Assembly (NCBI GenBank): GCA_031270605.1
Contig: JAISXG010000030.1
Span: 1-55,991, forward strand
DNA: 55,991 bases
Direction: 5' to 3'
From: Oscillospiraceae bacterium
GTDB taxonomy: Bacteria > Bacillota > Clostridia > Oscillospirales > Acutalibacteraceae
The notes below the pieces were generated by a model. It had not been told where the DNA came from and ran no database searches. It worked only from the letters and a program-made list of their open reading frames with translations. Numbering within the stretch: the stretch's first letter is position 1; every line of letters starts with the position of its first letter. This document shows, piece by piece, positions 7,738 through 16,348 of the stretch. The translations under genes were made by a program, and so were the position numbers.

Positions 7738-7769
7738 AGCCGAAAAGAAACGTTTTATCCTTTTCGGCT
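7738..7769 (-). terminator. Hairpin/terminator downstream of the GPH transporter
   Basis: A perfect 10-bp stem, AGCCGAAAAG with CTTTTCGGCT. On the minus strand it is followed by GGTGATTTTTATATT, a moderate U-tract, 30 bases past the transporter stop. Confidence 0.55.
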
Positions 7770-7799
7770 AGTCGCAAATTATTACGGGTTTGATGTTTC

Positions 7800-9245
7800 C
7801 TATGAAGTGCTGCCAAGCGCATGCGCACTTCTTTTTTCGGCCCGCCGCATCCGCAGTTCTTCTTCAATCATCTCTTTTTTCTGCTTGTCGTCGTCAATGA
7901 ACAGAATCACAATCAAATACAAAACCAAGCCCAGCAGCGGGCCGAGAATGAACATGGGCCACTGCCATTTCATATAAGCCGGGTTTTGCAGGTATTTTTT
8001 CTCATCGGGGGCATATTTGAGGATATGCAGCAGATAGCCGTTGAGATAAAGCGTGACGGCGCTGCCGATTTTTGAAATGAAGTTCTGCACAGAAAACGAG
8101 ATGCCCTCCGTGCGCAGGCCGGTTTTCCATTCCACATAATCGATCGAGTCGCTTGTGAGCGAGCGGTAGGCGATGTCTTTGATGCCGGTGGGGATGTTGG
8201 CGAGTGCCATGAAAAACATCACACAAATCAGGCGCGGCATAGAACTGTATCCGATAAAATAGCACACAATGCGCAGAACGATGTTCATGCTTTCTGAATA
8301 AACCAGCAGCTTTTTCATGCCGCCGATTTTGCCCGCGGCCTTGACGCTCAAAAGGGCGAAGATGGAACCGGGCACCATGGTGATTAAGCCGTATAAAAAC
8401 ATCGCCGTTCCGCCGTCGATTTTTAGGAAGGTGATGCTGCTTTCAAAAAAGTGGATTTGCGGAACAGAAAGGGATATAAACGCGAGAAACCGCCCGAGTG
8501 AAATGAGCAGCAGGGTTTTGTTATGGCGGATCATGGCGATGGATTGCCACAGGTTTTCTTCGGGTTTTTCGCTGGCGACCTGCTCTTTCATTTTGTGCGC
8601 CGAAAGAGAAATGATCTGCCCCAGAAAGGCAAACACGACGCCGCCCAAGGCATACATCGTGCGCTCTGAAACGCCAAAGGCCGTCAAAAAGTTTTCGCCC
8701 TTGAAGATGGGAAACAGGCTCACGACCCCGCTGCCCAGCCCCACGCCGATGGTGCCCCACTGCGCCACGCGCGCCCGCTCTCGCGAGAGGGGTGAGGATA
8801 TGGCGATCAGGCTCCAGAGTGAAACGTCCTGCACGGAATACAGAACGTCCCAAAACAGATAGAGCAGCAGAATCAGAACGACGGTGGTTATCATATTCAT
8901 GCCGAAATCAACAAACAGCAGCGCGGACACAATGCCGATGAACACAGGCAGTTTCAAGAGATAGGGGCGGAATTTCTCGCCCGAGCGGCACCTGTGGCGG
9001 TCAAGCATAGCGCCGATAACAGGGTCGTTGATGGAGTCAAACACCCGGCTGACGCTCGTGATAATACCGGTATAAAGCGAGGGGATGCGCAAAATATCGT
9101 TGCAGAACACGAAAAACCAGTTTGTTATGTACCAATAATTCATGTTTTGGCCCGCCATGCCCGCGGCATAGGCAAACAGATTCCTGTTCGGCACATGGTC
9201 TGGGGGTGCAGTGTCAGAAAAAAAGAACTGCAGAGGATTTTTCAT
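7800..9245 (-). CDS. GPH-family (MFS) sugar:cation symporter
   Basis: 481 residues with about twelve hydrophobic segments, matching the glycoside-pentoside-hexuronide (MelB/UidB/XylP) family length of 450-500. Family features are AYAAGMAGQNMNYWYITNWF in helix 1, SVSRVFDSINDPVIGAMLDR carrying the conserved D-x-(I/V)-N-D-P motif of helix 2, and RSGEKFRPYLL in the following loop. The C-terminal cytoplasmic tail is basic and charged (EEELRMRRAEKRSA). It would import a sugar or glycoside with Na+ or H+. No glycosidase is adjacent, so the substrate is open. The upstream gene is 90 bp away on the same strand. Confidence 0.88.
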   Translation of the reverse strand: MKNPLQFFFSDTAPPDHVPNRNLFAYAAGMAGQNMNYWYITNWFFVFCNDILRIPSLYTGIITSVSRVFDSINDPVIGAMLDRHRCRSGEKFRPYLLKLPVFIGIVSALLFVDFGMNMITTVVLILLLYLFWDVLYSVQDVSLWSLIAISSPLSRERARVAQWGTIGVGLGSGVVSLFPIFKGENFLTAFGVSERTMYALGGVVFAFLGQIISLSAHKMKEQVASEKPEENLWQSIAMIRHNKTLLLISLGRFLAFISLSVPQIHFFESSITFLKIDGGTAMFLYGLITMVPGSIFALLSVKAAGKIGGMKKLLVYSESMNIVLRIVCYFIGYSSMPRLICVMFFMALANIPTGIKDIAYRSLTSDSIDYVEWKTGLRTEGISFSVQNFISKIGSAVTLYLNGYLLHILKYAPDEKKYLQNPAYMKWQWPMFILGPLLGLVLYLIVILFIDDDKQKKEMIEEELRMRRAEKRSAHALGSTS

Positions 9246-9273
9246 GGCTTCGATTCTCCCTGTTTTTTATTGT

Positions 9274-9310
9274 CTCAACGGCTACAGCCTTTCAGTTGAC
9301 AGCCGTTGAG
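9274..9310. other. 10-bp inverted repeat upstream of the GPH transporter
   Basis: CTCAACGGCT and AGCCGTTGAG form a perfect stem with a 17-base loop, 29-65 bases upstream of the transporter start. No U-tract follows on either strand, so an operator or leader hairpin is more likely than a terminator. Confidence 0.5.
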
Positions 9311-9337
9311 TTACCGAAACAAATAAAGTGCTTTTGC

Positions 9338-10555
9338 TCAGCACTGCCCGGCCGCGATTTCTTTCAGTTTGGCGATAAAGCGCGGTTCCTCCAAATCTTT
9401 TTTGTCAATGAGCGCAATGTTCATTTCACGCAGCCGCTTTAAAATGTTTGCGTTCGTGACGGCGGTTGAAGTGACGATCACCGCGCGGGAAAGGTCGCCG
9501 CCGAACCGCTCCGCGAGATATTGAATTTCAAACAGGTGCGCGGATTCGACCGTGCCTGTTTTGCAGGAAACATAGATGTTTTGAAAGCCCTTGCGCAGAA
9601 TAACGTCAATTTCATTCACAGGGTCGTCAGGCTCTTTTTTTCGCTCGATCCAGTCAATGACGGTACTGAGTGAAAGTTCGTCAAACAAACAGGCTTTGTC
9701 TGCAAGAAAATAGGTGTAATATTCAAGCCACGCGCCTTTATCCTTGCAGATTTTTTTAATAAAGAGGTCGGCAAAAGAAAACTCCACAAGCTTTGCCGTT
9801 TGCTCATGCACCGCGATCAGCCCTTTTTGCACCATACGCTCAAACACCGATGCTTCAAGCCGCACGTTTCTGCCCGCATGCGTCAGCTGTGTGGCGGTGC
9901 GGTAGCGCAGGCTCTCGTCCTCCTCTGCGGCGTCAGGTGTTTCACCGGTGATGTTTTTGCAGGCGGCCTGCATGAAAAACGCAAAGGACGACCAATCCGC
10001 GCCGCTGGTTTTCGCGATGCGCGTGACATCTTCAAGCTGCCTGCCTTGCTCTTTGCTGTGAGCGTCAAATTCAGAGCGCAGGCTGCGGCGCACAGCCGCG
10101 CCCTCCATGAGCAGCATTGTTTTAATGGAAACGTCAAAAAATGAAAAAGGAGGCAGGGCTTCACAGTGCGAAACGGGCACGAACTCCCTGCCCTGCAGGT
10201 CAACATAAAAGCAGGGGACACCCTTTTCTTCGCAGAAGGCAAGCGCGCCGAACAGCAAAATTTCACGCCCGCCCGTGAGGTCGAACGCAAGGTCGGGATA
10301 TTTCTCATAAAGCGCTTCGCAGACCTTTTTCACCGCATGAAGCGAATACTGCGGCACAGCGGCAAACCCCAGAAACACGGTGCCGGGCGAATCATTTTGC
10401 AGAAAACGCTTGATTTCTTCATTTTCGGCCTGCTGCTTTTGCCTGCGCTTGTCATAAAGCACAATGAGCCGCTCAGGCTTCCATGCGAGAGAGGCATACA
10501 AGTTTTTAAAGGCGGAGCGGTCATAGATTTCAACAAGTGTCATGTTTATTACCAA
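9338..10555 (-). CDS. Stand-alone CARF-PD-(D/E)XK protein (DUF1887, Card1/Can2-like)
   Basis: 405 residues. The N-terminal Rossmann-like CARF region (about 1-150) shows LIVLYDKRR at strand 1 and the ligand-binding motif DLTGGREILLFGALAF (92-107). A middle region of about 160-260 looks like a winged helix. The C-terminal nuclease domain has GAWLEYYTYF (Glu278), NEIDVIL (Asp317) and YVSCKTG (Lys332). In Card1/Can2 such proteins degrade nucleic acid when a cyclic oligoadenylate made by type III CRISPR-Cas10 binds the CARF domain. No cas gene or repeat array lies in this window. The residue two before Lys332 is Ser rather than the canonical Glu of ExK. The activator and target are therefore unknown. 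Confidence 0.85.
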   Translation of the reverse strand: MVINMTLVEIYDRSAFKNLYASLAWKPERLIVLYDKRRQKQQAENEEIKRFLQNDSPGTVFLGFAAVPQYSLHAVKKVCEALYEKYPDLAFDLTGGREILLFGALAFCEEKGVPCFYVDLQGREFVPVSHCEALPPFSFFDVSIKTMLLMEGAAVRRSLRSEFDAHSKEQGRQLEDVTRIAKTSGADWSSFAFFMQAACKNITGETPDAAEEDESLRYRTATQLTHAGRNVRLEASVFERMVQKGLIAVHEQTAKLVEFSFADLFIKKICKDKGAWLEYYTYFLADKACLFDELSLSTVIDWIERKKEPDDPVNEIDVILRKGFQNIYVSCKTGTVESAHLFEIQYLAERFGGDLSRAVIVTSTAVTNANILKRLREMNIALIDKKDLEEPRFIAKLKEIAAGQC

Positions 10556-10718
10556 ACCCTTTATTTTGCCGGATTGTTTTCATTGCCGCCCCGGTTCACA
10601 AATTCATATGGCGCTGCGAAGAAAAATATGCCGGTTTGTTTGTATTATGTGCTTTTGTATAAAAAACATGCTTTTGGCGTAAATATAGTAATCGGCTATA
10701 TAAGCTGAAGCATGACAG

Positions 10719-10766
10719 AAAAAGAGGCCGCGCATACAAGAAAATGCCTTGCATGTTCAGCCTCTT
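10719..10766 (-). terminator. Intrinsic terminator of the PP2C-like gene
   Basis: AAGAGGC pairs with GCCTCTT, with an inner CATACAAG/CTTGCATG helix. On the minus strand it is followed by TTTTT. It lies 12 bases beyond the stop at 10778. Confidence 0.75.
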
Positions 10767-10777
10767 CCGTTATGCTG

Positions 10778-12004
10778 TTAATCCTCAGGCTGTTCCCGGA
10801 TGGTGGGGATTTCAGGCTCTGTGGCCACAGGCTCTGTTTCAGGTTCAGTCTCGGGCTCCGTGGTTGTTGTGGTCTGCCGCGTCGTGGGTCTTGTGGTCGC
10901 CCTTGTTGTTGCCCGTGTGGTCGTTCTTGCGGTTGTGGCTTTTGTTGTTGTTTCTTCTTCGGTGGTTTCACCTGTTGTGAGCTCCGTTGTTGATTCGGTG
11001 GTGCCCTGTGTCGTCGGCTCGGTGGTGAACTCGGTGGTTATTTCTGTTGTGGGCTCCAGAGTGGTCACATCCGTGGGCTGGCTCTTCACCTTCTGGTATG
11101 CATAAATTCCGATGAGGAAAAGAAGGATGACGGCCAGCACCGAAATAATGATGATCGGCACCTTGCTCGTGCCGCTGCCCGCCTTTTCGTCAGCCGGCAC
11201 GGTGTAGTCATATGCGTCCTCATGATAGGGCACAGACCGCGGAAGGATGATCGTGTCGTCATTGGGCGCGTATGCTCCCGGCATCGCGCCTTCAAACCCG
11301 GCGGGCGCATAGACGGAAGCCTCAGGCACAAGCGACGCCAAAATCAGCGTGATGTCTTTTTGGCTGCCGTTCGCGATGGCTGCGTTTTGGATTTTTTGCG
11401 CGGCCTGCTTGGGTGAAACGGCCTCTTCAATGATGGACGCGATTTCATTCTCTGAAACATATTCATATACGCCTGCCGAGCAGAGCAGGAAGGTGTTTTG
11501 AGATTCGATATTGTCAATATTATAATAATATGGCGCGGCAAGCTCGGTTGTATTCCACTCCTCAGGGGCGGAAATGGTTTCGACCGTGTGATCGGCAATG
11601 CGGAAGCATTTGCCCCTGCCCAAGCCGGCAATGACAATATTGTTGTCATAAACATACAGCAAAGAGGCGGATATTTCGGCATAATCGTTCGCAAGCAGCG
11701 AAACGTCGCGCCGCGCGCTGTCAAAATAGCGGTTGATGGCCATTTCGCAATCCTCGCGCGAGAGCTTGATCTCTTCAATATGCGAGGTGAGAACCTTCAT
11801 CGCCGTTGTTGCCGAACGTGTTTCTGCTTTGCCTGAGCAGATGCCGAGCACAAAAGAGCCGCTGAGGTGGCCCGCGCCTTTATAGCCCTTGTCCGCGTCG
11901 GCGGCGGAAAGAACGCGGCCGTTGAGGTTAAAATTTTCACCGTTGAGATAATTTGAGGCGCCGGCCTTGGTAATGGCGACCGCCTCGACTTTTATGTTAA
12001 ACAA
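10778..12004 (-). CDS. Degenerate PP2C-like phosphatase domain with TM helix and Thr-rich tail
   Basis: 408 residues. The N-terminal ~235 aa follow the PP2C (PPM) fold, but its metal-binding aspartates are replaced: the DGMGGH-type motif reads ICSGKAETRSAT, and the later 'CSDGL' motif reads LLCSAGVYEYVS. The terminal 'D(N)xT' motif is partly kept as KDITLIL. A linker precedes one membrane helix (about 285-308, KVPIIIISVLAVILLFLIGI). The remaining ~100 residues are a Thr/Glu-rich low-complexity tail with TTRATTRATTRPTTR repeats, probably outside the cell. The protein is therefore likely a pseudophosphatase or sensor, perhaps linked to Ser/Thr kinase signalling; no PASTA kinase is nearby. It forms its own transcription unit. 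Confidence 0.75.
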   Translation of the reverse strand: MFNIKVEAVAITKAGASNYLNGENFNLNGRVLSAADADKGYKGAGHLSGSFVLGICSGKAETRSATTAMKVLTSHIEEIKLSREDCEMAINRYFDSARRDVSLLANDYAEISASLLYVYDNNIVIAGLGRGKCFRIADHTVETISAPEEWNTTELAAPYYYNIDNIESQNTFLLCSAGVYEYVSENEIASIIEEAVSPKQAAQKIQNAAIANGSQKDITLILASLVPEASVYAPAGFEGAMPGAYAPNDDTIILPRSVPYHEDAYDYTVPADEKAGSGTSKVPIIIISVLAVILLFLIGIYAYQKVKSQPTDVTTLEPTTEITTEFTTEPTTQGTTESTTELTTGETTEEETTTKATTARTTTRATTRATTRPTTRQTTTTTEPETEPETEPVATEPEIPTIREQPED

Positions 12005-12109
12005 ATCTGTTCACTCCCCATGCTGTTATCACCTTTTAGTGTAACATTTTGGCATTGTTTCGTCAAGAAAAAATCAAAAATTAAGTGTTTTGTAACGAAT
12101 GATGGCCCA

Positions 12110-12649
12110 TTAAACGGAAAAGGGTCTGTTTATAAACAGAAGCCTGTGTGGCTGAAAAGGCCCGGTGACACAGCAGGCACTGCGCGCCGGGCCTTTTTTG
12201 TTTGTATTGTGGGCTTGCGCGGGCAGCCAGGAGTTGACAAGCTCCGCATTGCTGTTCATCCACGCGCGTGCAGCGGCAAGCGGTTCGCCCCCGTCTTCTT
12301 CAATCGCGCCCATCAGGTCGCCCAGCTGTGACTTTGTCAGCTTAAAATTCTTTAAGAATTTCGCGGCCTCAGGCATGTCGTCCTCAAAGCCTTTTCTGGC
12401 ATATTTGTGGATGTTTTCCACCTCGCCCAAAATGCCCTTGGGGTCTTCAATCACCTTCAAATCCCATTGTGCAAATTTCCATAAGAATGCGTCAGAATTG
12501 CCGCTTGTGACTGATGTGAATCCATACCCCAGCTTGTCTTTGAGTATTGCCGCGGCGAGGTTCGTTATTGCGATGCCCTCCGCCCAGTTCACACAGGCCA
12601 GCTTGACGGTCTGTTTTGTTCTTGATGTTTTGGTGGTGCCGCACCTCAA
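12110..12649 (-). pseudogene. Decayed glycine betaine/proline ABC substrate-binding protein (OpuAC-like)
   Basis: The frame encodes pieces of an OpuAC-type binding protein with large parts missing. After MRCGTTKTSRTK, where the Cys probably marks the old lipobox, comes VKLACVNWAEGIAITNLAAA (mature N-terminus). Then follow FTSVTSGNSDAFL (normally about 15 residues further on) and FAQWDLKVIEDPKGILGEVE through AELVNSWLP (normal C-terminus). The signal peptide, the stretch between KLGY and FTSV, and most of the middle after DAFL are absent. The reading frame then runs on through the terminator at 12155-12199, so the original stop is also lost. No permease or ATPase genes flank it. Confidence 0.85.
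12155..12199. terminator. Strong GC-rich terminator after the opuAC remnant
   Basis: AAAAGGCCCGG pairs with CCGGGCC plus T-run; each strand ends in at least four T. It is probably the original terminator of the decayed transporter gene. Confidence 0.8.
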
Positions 12650-12822
12650 AAGCCGTATTTATTCGGGCGCAAACCGGAGCAAACACAGTATAGACCAAAC
12701 GCACCGGTTTTATAAGATGCAATCAAACGGCAGGGCGGGTATCTTACTGTTTGAAGATTGCAAACAGCCTTTTGAGGTGCTATACTGTTTGCAGATGAAA
12801 AAAGAAAAAGGAGGCCGGTCAT

Positions 12823-13509
12823 ATGTTTTCTGCAAAGACGCTGAATTTTTTGGTGGAAAACCGCCTGCAGAACAGCCGTGAATGGTTTGCAGAGCACAAA
12901 GGGGCATATCAGGAATATGTTTTGCAGCCTTTGTCTGCCCTTGCAAGCGCGCTTGCGCCTGCTGTCAATCGAATAGACCCGCTGATAATCACCGAGCCGA
13001 AGGTGGACAAAGCCATTTCGCGCATTTATCGTGACACGCGTTTTTCAAAGGACAAGCTGCTTTATCGAGAGGAGATGTGGCTGTCTTTTAAGAGGGACAA
13101 ACACGCATACCCAAATCACCCAGAATTTTTCTTTGTGATCTCGCCGGGCGGTTTTTTATATGGCTGCGGCTATTACGCCGCGGAAACGGACACGATGCGG
13201 GCTATGCGTGAGATGATTCTGCGGGGTGACCCCGCGTTTGCCGCGGCGAAAAAGGCTTTTGAGCGGCAGGATCATTTTGTGCTGGACGGCGATTGTTTTA
13301 AGAGAAGTAAGTATCCCGAGCAGCCCGAAAACCTGAGAAGCTGGCTTGACCGAAAGAATATTTGCCTGATTTGCAGCAGCAATGATTTCTCGCTGCTGTT
13401 TTCTGAGGATTTGCCGCGGATAATCGCAGAGGATTATGAAAAGCTGGAGGATGTTTATCAGTTTTTTGTGCGTGCCGAGAGCGAAGCGCAGCGGATGCGT
13501 TATAAATGA
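12823..13509 (+). CDS. DUF2461 family protein (TIGR02453)
   Basis: 228 residues covering the whole DUF2461 family. Conserved features are the N-terminal FLxxNxxxNSREWF pattern (FLVENRLQNSREWFAEHK), ISRIYRDTRFSKDKLLYREE in the middle and GCGYYAAE in the strand region. The biochemical role of the family is unknown. AGGAGG precedes the ATG closely. It is a monocistronic gene ending in a strong terminator at 13528-13560. Its 5' flank contains the decayed opuAC gene on the other strand. Confidence 0.88.
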   Translation: MFSAKTLNFLVENRLQNSREWFAEHKGAYQEYVLQPLSALASALAPAVNRIDPLIITEPKVDKAISRIYRDTRFSKDKLLYREEMWLSFKRDKHAYPNHPEFFFVISPGGFLYGCGYYAAETDTMRAMREMILRGDPAFAAAKKAFERQDHFVLDGDCFKRSKYPEQPENLRSWLDRKNICLICSSNDFSLLFSEDLPRIIAEDYEKLEDVYQFFVRAESEAQRMRYK

Positions 13510-13527
13510 TTTCATCAATTTCGTTTG

Positions 13528-13560
13528 AAAAAGGCCGATGCATACAGCATCGGCCTTTTT
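13528..13560. terminator. Bidirectional terminator between DUF2461 gene and ceramidase-like gene
   Basis: AAAAAGGCCGATGC pairs perfectly with GCATCGGCCTTTTT around a 5-base loop, between two convergent genes. Confidence 0.9.
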
Positions 13561-13569
13561 ATGTTGTGC

Positions 13570-15030
13570 TTATTTTGTTGCATGGGCAGCGTCGATTAAT
13601 TTCTGGAAGGTATTGGCGATGAAATATGCCGTGTTCGGCCCCATGGAATTTGTTTCTTCATAATGACGGCGGTCAAGGCGGTCATTATGCTTGTCAAGAT
13701 AGGGTTTATCGGGGTGCAGATGGAAGTCGTTCGGCGCAGGGATGTAACCGATCTCGTCGTTCGAAAGGCCGAAAACGAGCAGCTTGTCGTCGCCCGCAAT
13801 TTCGCACAGAGTCTTGGGGTTAATGGACGGGTCAAGCCCGTCCGCGGACTCCTCCGCAGAGAGATAGCCGCCGTATGCGAGCTCAGGGAAGAGCTCACCG
13901 GGCAAAAATACCATCTTCAGGCTGTCGATTTCCACATAAGTCATTTCTGTTTTTAAGCCCACATTCAACGCGCCGGAGCCGAGATAAACGGGCACAGCCG
14001 GAATTAGCTTCAGGAATTTTGCCGCGGAGATCAGCACCGGGTTTTCGGCCTCAACATAAAACTCCTGTTTAATAAAGCTGATTTTGGGCGAGAGCCTGAT
14101 TTCATCCGCTTCTTTGATGCCGCAAAGAATTTCACCCAGACGTTTGCCGGTTTTCTTTGTGGAGATCACGTTGTCTTCATCCATGGGCCACATGCGCACA
14201 AGGCCGCCGATGGCGCCCACAAAATAGCACAGCTCCGCGCCCTTCTGCCGCATGACCTCTTCCGCTATGTATGCCGGGAAGTCGGCGCTCACAAGCGAGT
14301 TTTTGCCCTCAAGCGATTCGGAGTGTGATGCGAAGTTGACGAAATAAATCTGACGCGTGCCGTCATTGGGCACAAAGCGCAGGCGGGTGAGCGCGTCTGA
14401 AAAAACCTGGGGCTTGCGGTCGTCGCGTTGCATGCCTTCATCCGCCTTGCCATAACCGAGATAAAGGCTGCCCTCGCGGCGGTCCGCATAGGCGTCTTTG
14501 ATTGCAGCTTTAATGCCGTCATACACCTTGCGCATAAAGGCCTCTGAGCGGCCGGAGCGCGGAATCGGGCCCCACATGCCCATGGTGTCAATGCCCGCGT
14601 GGTTGTGCGTGGAGCAGATGTTCATGCAGCGGCAGCCGGTTTCTTTCACAAAATCGGCAAGCTCCGCTTTCACTCTGTCAACGTCATATTTAAACAGGCC
14701 CACGCAGTCCACAGCGCAGAACACAAGGCCGCCCCTGCCGGAATTGTCGTCGATCCAGACGGCCTTCGCCATCATCGGGTCAAGCACGCCGATGGCGGGG
14801 TTGAAAGCACGGTAGCCCGCGACATAATATTTCTTTTTGCCGGGAATCGGCTCGTCCGGCATTGTCTGCGCCTTGCCGAAGCCCATGGTGAAAAATTCGC
14901 TTTTCGCTTCGCTTACTTTGTCAAATACACCGTCCGGAAGCTGGGGCGGCGGGCTTTTCTTTGCCCTTTTCCCGCCGACCTTTGTGATACGCTTTGCAAG
15001 AAATCCGACAGCGGAAGCTGCAAAATCCAT
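13570..15030 (-). CDS. Neutral/alkaline non-lysosomal ceramidase-like hydrolase
   Basis: 486 residues from the ATG at 15030, preferred because AAAGGA lies about 10 bases upstream; an ATG at 15051 is also in frame. The core matches the N-terminal domain of PF04734: VAGYRAFNPAIGVLDPMMAK (start of the fold), VFCAVDCVGL, CSTHNHAGIDTMGMWG (metal-binding His pair, the 'STHTHSGPG' equivalent) and VNFASHSESL. It is shorter than bacterial ceramidases (about 650 aa) and lacks a signal peptide and the C-terminal immunoglobulin-like domain. It therefore looks cytoplasmic, with an unknown amide substrate. It is followed by a terminator and stands apart from thiI. Confidence 0.75.
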   Translation of the reverse strand: MDFAASAVGFLAKRITKVGGKRAKKSPPPQLPDGVFDKVSEAKSEFFTMGFGKAQTMPDEPIPGKKKYYVAGYRAFNPAIGVLDPMMAKAVWIDDNSGRGGLVFCAVDCVGLFKYDVDRVKAELADFVKETGCRCMNICSTHNHAGIDTMGMWGPIPRSGRSEAFMRKVYDGIKAAIKDAYADRREGSLYLGYGKADEGMQRDDRKPQVFSDALTRLRFVPNDGTRQIYFVNFASHSESLEGKNSLVSADFPAYIAEEVMRQKGAELCYFVGAIGGLVRMWPMDEDNVISTKKTGKRLGEILCGIKEADEIRLSPKISFIKQEFYVEAENPVLISAAKFLKLIPAVPVYLGSGALNVGLKTEMTYVEIDSLKMVFLPGELFPELAYGGYLSAEESADGLDPSINPKTLCEIAGDDKLLVFGLSNDEIGYIPAPNDFHLHPDKPYLDKHNDRLDRRHYEETNSMGPNTAYFIANTFQKLIDAAHATK

Positions 15031-15135
15031 AAAAATCATCCTTTCCCTCATGAAGAATCGCTTTTTCTCAATTCCCGTCCTTTTTCTGGTTCAATAAATA
15101 ATCATACTCTAAAATCGGTAAAAAAACAAGAGCAA

Positions 15136-16305
15136 TTAATATATAATTTTCAGCTCAGCGCCGTTAATCGCTTCGTCAAGCATTGCCTGATCAAACACAC
15201 GCGCCTCAGCCTTTGCCGCCGCCTCTATCGTCGGGCGGGTTCTGGGGTGGCGGGGCGTGAAGATGGTGCAGCAGTCCTCATACGGCTGGATGGAAATGTC
15301 AAAGGTATCGATTTTGCGCGCGATGGTGATGATCTCTTCTTTATCCATGCCGATGCAGGGGCGGAAGACAGGGAACTGCGCAACCGCGTCTGTGCACGCA
15401 AGCGCGTGAAGGGTCTGGCTCGCGACCTGCCCCATGCTTTCGCCTGTGATCAGTGCGCCGCAATGTTCCCTTTCTGCGATTTCGTTTGCAATGCGCATCA
15501 TCAGACGGCGCATGACAATGGTGAAGAATTCTTCGGGGCACCGGCCGCGCATATGCTCCTGGATCTGCGTGAAAGGCACGGTGAACAGTTCGATGCGGCC
15601 GCTGTACTGCGCAACCTTTTTCAGCAGCTCGTGCACCTTCATTTCAGCCTTGGGCGAGGTGTAGGGCGGCGAAGCGAAGTGCACGGCGATGAGCTTGATG
15701 CCGCGTTTGGCCATCATCCAGCCCGCCACGGGGCTGTCGATGCCGCCCGAAACGAGCAGCATCGCCCGGCCGCCGGTGCCCGTCGGCATGCCGCCCGCGC
15801 CGCGCCGCTGGTTGCCGTGAACAAAGGCGCGGTTGTCGCGGATTTCAACCGTTACGGTGACTTCGGGGTCATGCACGTCAACGCGCAGGTGGGGGTATTT
15901 TTCAAGAAGAACGCCCCCCAGCTCACGGCACAGCTCGGGCGAGGTCATCGGAAAGCGCTTGTCGCTTCGCTTTGCCTCGACCTTGAAGGTCTGCGCGGCA
16001 AACAGCTCGTCCGCCAAAAAGACTTCCGCCGTGGCCTTGATGTCTTCAAAATCCTTTTTGCACGAAGCCGCGAGAGAAAAGGCCGCAATGCCGAAAATTT
16101 TTGCAATGTCTTCACAGGCTTCGCGCAAATTTGCCTCTGCGGTTTTGGGCGTAATCATAATGGTAGACTGGGATTTTTCAAAATAGAACTCTCCCAGTCT
16201 GCCGGTTTTTTGTTTGATATTTTTGATGAGCATGTCCTCAAAGGTGGAACGGTTGAGGCCTTTGAGGGCAAGCTCACCGTTTTTGATCAAAATCACTTCC
16301 TGCAT
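15136..16305 (-). CDS. thiI: tRNA 4-thiouridine synthetase ThiI (Gram-positive form)
   Basis: 389 residues from the ATG at 16305 (MQEVILIKNGELALKGLNR), which has GAAAGGA upstream and fits the family N-terminus. An NFLD/THUMP region (about 1-165) is followed by the PP-loop ATPase domain with LVSGGIDSPVAGWMMAKRG. It lacks the C-terminal rhodanese domain found in E. coli ThiI, as is normal in many Firmicutes. It adenylates U8 of tRNA and inserts sulfur delivered as persulfide. The cysteine desulfurase gene lies immediately upstream on the same strand, an arrangement (NifZ-ThiI type) that supports dedicated sulfur transfer. The thiazole-synthesis role of E. coli ThiI need not apply. Confidence 0.95.
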   Translation of the reverse strand: MQEVILIKNGELALKGLNRSTFEDMLIKNIKQKTGRLGEFYFEKSQSTIMITPKTAEANLREACEDIAKIFGIAAFSLAASCKKDFEDIKATAEVFLADELFAAQTFKVEAKRSDKRFPMTSPELCRELGGVLLEKYPHLRVDVHDPEVTVTVEIRDNRAFVHGNQRRGAGGMPTGTGGRAMLLVSGGIDSPVAGWMMAKRGIKLIAVHFASPPYTSPKAEMKVHELLKKVAQYSGRIELFTVPFTQIQEHMRGRCPEEFFTIVMRRLMMRIANEIAEREHCGALITGESMGQVASQTLHALACTDAVAQFPVFRPCIGMDKEEIITIARKIDTFDISIQPYEDCCTIFTPRHPRTRPTIEAAAKAEARVFDQAMLDEAINGAELKIIY

Positions 16306-16348
16306 GGTTTTTACTGTCCTTTCAGCGCTCAATGAGCGGCTTATATGG

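Noticed and set aside
10800-11050. Tandem repeat array (GTTGTGG-type) as a mobile or regulatory repeat
   Set aside because: It is the codon pattern of the Thr/Arg/Glu-rich tail of the PP2C-like protein on the minus strand.
14599-16335. 578-codon open frame on the plus strand
   Set aside because: It lies antisense to thiI and the ceramidase-like gene, has no family motifs and an amino-acid make-up (His/Arg-rich) typical of a shadow frame in GC-rich coding DNA.
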